NCBI GenBank assembly: GCA_900696465.1
Contig: CAADGE010000042.1
Span: 62,001 to 126,000 of the forward strand
Direction: 5' to 3'
Origin: an uncultured Planctomycetota bacterium
GTDB taxonomy: Bacteria > Planctomycetota > Phycisphaerae > UBA1845 > UTPLA1
DNA: 64,000 bases
The position numbers and the translations under genes are program-made. How positions within the stretch are numbered: the first letter of the stretch is position 1; each line of letters opens with the position of its first letter. Below, in pieces: positions 61,927 to 64,000 of this stretch. Under the pieces are notes generated by a model. It saw nothing but the letters and a program-made list of their open reading frames with translations, made no database searches and was not told the origin of the DNA.

Positions 61927-62730
61927 TCACACGCAAAGCATATCAACGAATCTCGCAACCTGCTCAACGACTTGCGCCTCGTCCGCGCCAGTCTGCAGCG
62001 CGTCCGTGATGCGCTTCACGATCGCACTGCCCACGATCGCACCGTCTGCGTAGCCGCAGACCTCACGCACGTGCTCCGGCGTGCTGATGCCAAAGCCGAC
62101 GACCACAGGAAGGCCCGTCTCCGCACGCACCTGCTGCACATGGTCGCTCAGATCGACTGGTAAAGCCGCTCGCTGACCGGTCGTCCCCTGCACCGACACA
62201 TAATACAAAAACCCGCCGGCAAGCTTCGCAATCCGCGCCTGCCGCTCAGGCGGTGTGGTCGGCGCGATGAGCATCGAGAGACGCAATCCCGCAGCGGCAG
62301 CGCACGTCGCGAGTTGCGGCGCTTCTTCCAGCGCGAGATCAGGAACAATCAGCCCATCAAAACCCGCAGACCTCGCCCGCTCGACGAATGACTCGACCCC
62401 CATACGATAGACGATCGACACCGACACCATGGCGACGATCGGGTACGCCACCTCGTCGCGCACGTCCCGCACCATCTCGAAGATGTCAGCGACTCGCGTC
62501 CCCGCGGCCAGCGCATGCGTGAAGGCATTCTGAATTACCGGCCCGTCCGCGATCGGGTCTGAAAAAGGAAAACCAAGCTCGACCCCGCGAATCGACAGCG
62601 AGCCCATGCGACGCAAAATCACCTCCGTTGCCCCGATGCTGGGATAGCCCGCCGCGAGAAAAGGCCACAATCCCGGTGGCCGGCTTCGCAACGCCTGGTC
62701 GATTCGATGTTCCGCGTTCCTATCCGCCAA
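61927..62730 (-). CDS. trpA: Tryptophan synthase alpha subunit
   Basis: The 267-residue protein carries the catalytic Glu and Asp of TrpA ([19 protein letters not shown]), the flexible loop [12 protein letters not shown], and [15 protein letters not shown] near the phosphate site. It cleaves indole-3-glycerol phosphate and passes indole to TrpB. The start is a TTG at 62730 with GAGG eight bases upstream. It overlaps the end of trpB by 11 bases, so the two are coupled. No other trp gene is in the window. Confidence 0.97.
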   Translation of the reverse strand: MADRNAEHRIDQALRSRPPGLWPFLAAGYPSIGATEVILRRMGSLSIRGVELGFPFSDPIADGPVIQNAFTHALAAGTRVADIFEMVRDVRDEVAYPIVAMVSVSIVYRMGVESFVERARSAGFDGLIVPDLALEEAPQLATCAAAAGLRLSMLIAPTTPPERQARIAKLAGGFLYYVSVQGTTGQRAALPVDLSDHVQQVRAETGLPVVVGFGISTPEHVREVCGYADGAIVGSAIVKRITDALQTGADEAQVVEQVARFVDMLCV

Positions 62731-63934
62731 GTTTTCTGCCTCGCAACCTCGCCACCTCCACGCAGTCCTTGTCGCCGCGCCCCGACAGATTCACCACGAT
62801 TACGCCGTCGCGCCCGAGCTGCGGCGCGAGCTTCACGCAGTGCGCCACCGCGTGAGCCGTCTCCAACGCCGGAAGGATTCCCTCCGTGCGGCAAAGCAAC
62901 TCAAACGCATCGAGCGCCTCGTCATCCGTGGCCGAAACATACTCCGCCCGACCCGTCGAGGCCCAATAGGCATGCTCAGGACCCACGCCGGGATAATCGA
63001 GCCCCGCCGACACCGAATGAACCGCCTGCGTCTGCCCGTCGTCATCCTGCAGCACGAGCGTCTGCATGCCGTGCAGAACTCCGGGCCGCCCGCGCGAGAT
63101 CGTCGCGCTGTGACGACGATCAAGCCCCTCGCCGGCCGCCTCCACCCCGATCAGCCGGACGCCCTTGTCTTCCACAAACGGATAGAAGATTCCCGCCGCA
63201 TTGCTACCGCCACCTACGCAGGCCAGGACCGCATCCGGCAGCCGACTCTCCGCCGCCAGGATCTGCTGCCGCGTCTCCCGGCCGATCACCGATTGAAGAT
63301 CACGCACCAGCATCGGGAATGGATGCGGTCCCATCACCGATCCGATGACATAATGCGTATCCGCTACCGTCGCGATCCAGTCTCGAAGTGCCTCATTGAT
63401 GGCATCTTTGAGCGTACGCTGACCGCTCTCCACCGGCACTACGCGGGCCCCGAGCAGTTCCATCCGAAACACGTTAAGCATCTGTCGGCGGACGTCCTCG
63501 GCCCCCATGTACACGACGCAGTCCAGACCAAAGACCGCCGCCGCCGTCGCCGTCGCCACACCGTGCTGACCGGCACCCGTCTCGGCAATGATCCGCCGCT
63601 TGCCCATCCGCCGGGCCAGAATCGCCTGCCCCAGCGTGTTGTTGATCTTGTGCGCCCCGGTATGGTTCAAGTCTTCTCGTTTCAGGTAGATACGCGCCCC
63701 ACCCAGGCGACTTGTCAGCCGTTCCGCCAGATAGAGCGGACTGGGCCGGCCGACGTAGTCCCGCAGATAGGCCTCCAGCTCCACCCAGAAGGCCGGGTCC
63801 ACTCGTGCCGCAGCGTAGGCCGCCTCCAGTTCGTGCAGAGCCGACATGAGCGTCTCGGGGACGTACCGCCCGCCGAAAGCCCCGTACCGACCCGCCGAAT
63901 CCGGTATCGCCGTCTGGCTCGTCTTTTCAGTCAT
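62720..63934 (-). CDS. trpB: Tryptophan synthase beta subunit
   Basis: The 404-residue PLP enzyme has the Schiff-base lysine in [16 protein letters not shown], the ammonium/indole channel region ([19 protein letters not shown]), and [15 protein letters not shown] near the phosphate. It is a standard TrpB1. It condenses indole and serine to tryptophan. Start ATG at 63934 has GGGAG eight bases upstream. It lies upstream of trpA in the operon, and the 66 bases before it to the window edge hold no visible attenuator. Confidence 0.98.
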   Translation of the reverse strand: MTEKTSQTAIPDSAGRYGAFGGRYVPETLMSALHELEAAYAAARVDPAFWVELEAYLRDYVGRPSPLYLAERLTSRLGGARIYLKREDLNHTGAHKINNTLGQAILARRMGKRRIIAETGAGQHGVATATAAAVFGLDCVVYMGAEDVRRQMLNVFRMELLGARVVPVESGQRTLKDAINEALRDWIATVADTHYVIGSVMGPHPFPMLVRDLQSVIGRETRQQILAAESRLPDAVLACVGGGSNAAGIFYPFVEDKGVRLIGVEAAGEGLDRRHSATISRGRPGVLHGMQTLVLQDDDGQTQAVHSVSAGLDYPGVGPEHAYWASTGRAEYVSATDDEALDAFELLCRTEGILPALETAHAVAHCVKLAPQLGRDGVIVVNLSGRGDKDCVEVARLRGRKLGG

Positions 63935-64000
63935 GAGGTGTCTCCCGATCCTCCTGGCCCATCATAGAGGCCCGGCGACCCCCGCTACAATTCCTGATCG

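Noticed and set aside
62840-63967. 375-codon plus-strand open frame
   Set aside because: Antisense to trpB, which is unambiguous.
1-64000. CRISPR array, transposase, tRNA or rRNA genes
   Set aside because: No regularly spaced repeats, transposase motifs or tRNA cloverleaf were found apart from the tRNA-like end of tmRNA.

Overview
This window comes from a GC-rich genome whose gene content points to Planctomycetota, possibly a Phycisphaerae-like lineage; this is an inference from gene families, since no rRNA is present. The indicators are an X6-type ECF sigma factor paired with a serine/threonine kinase carrying TPR repeats, large secreted proteins ending in dockerin-like modules, TSP3 and choice-of-anchor-D style proteins, a TMTC-like membrane TPR protein, and many lipoproteins in short, loosely connected operons on both strands.

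Layout. 1-9.3 kb: a truncated exported protein, a CobS-like membrane protein overlapping comEC, an OPA-family MFS transporter, a thioredoxin-like [2Fe-2S] ferredoxin, a TSP3-repeat secreted protein and a PilZ-REC-Hpt regulator. 9.6-15.8 kb: a GMC oxidoreductase overlapping a PLP enzyme, then an amidohydrolase, an aldo/keto reductase and an exported lipin-like HAD phosphatase. 16-28.3 kb: an M16 peptidase, then an ABC permease divergent from a five-gene block of three consecutive SPFH (HflK/HflC-like) proteins, an ABC ATPase and a large ABC permease. 28.4-46.5 kb: cell-envelope and secreted genes, namely a matrixin-type metalloprotease, a glycine-rich lipoprotein, a TMTC-like protein, a PDZ/alpha-beta hydrolase, VanZ, a lipoprotein carbonic anhydrase, three lipoprotein alpha/beta hydrolases, a GH13 amylase with a dockerin-like tail, an agmatinase-family protein, an FdxA-like ferredoxin and a LOG-family protein. 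46.6-64 kb: DUF486, the tmRNA gene, a lipoprotein, the kinase/ECF pair, pepD, a CBS protein, mfd, a subtilase with a dockerin-like tail, and trpBA at the right edge.

How the genes work together. Most neighbours look independent. The clear functional units are trpB-trpA, the ECF sigma/kinase pair, the GMC/PLP overlapping pair, the SPFH-SPFH-SPFH-ABC-ABC block (membrane microdomain proteins next to an ABC-2 type exporter), and the ferredoxin/lipoprotein/lipoprotein operon with overlapping stop and start codons.

The most interesting observations are: the triple SPFH plus ABC cassette; three proteins that keep a family fold but have lost family-defining catalytic residues (CobS-like, Hpt of the PilZ-REC protein, PDZ-hydrolase); a 25-pair hairpin in the leader of the matrixin gene; an unusual tmRNA tag; a small intergenic palindrome family; and a shared dockerin-like tail on two unrelated exoenzymes. 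No CRISPR array, transposase, prophage or biosynthetic cluster was seen.
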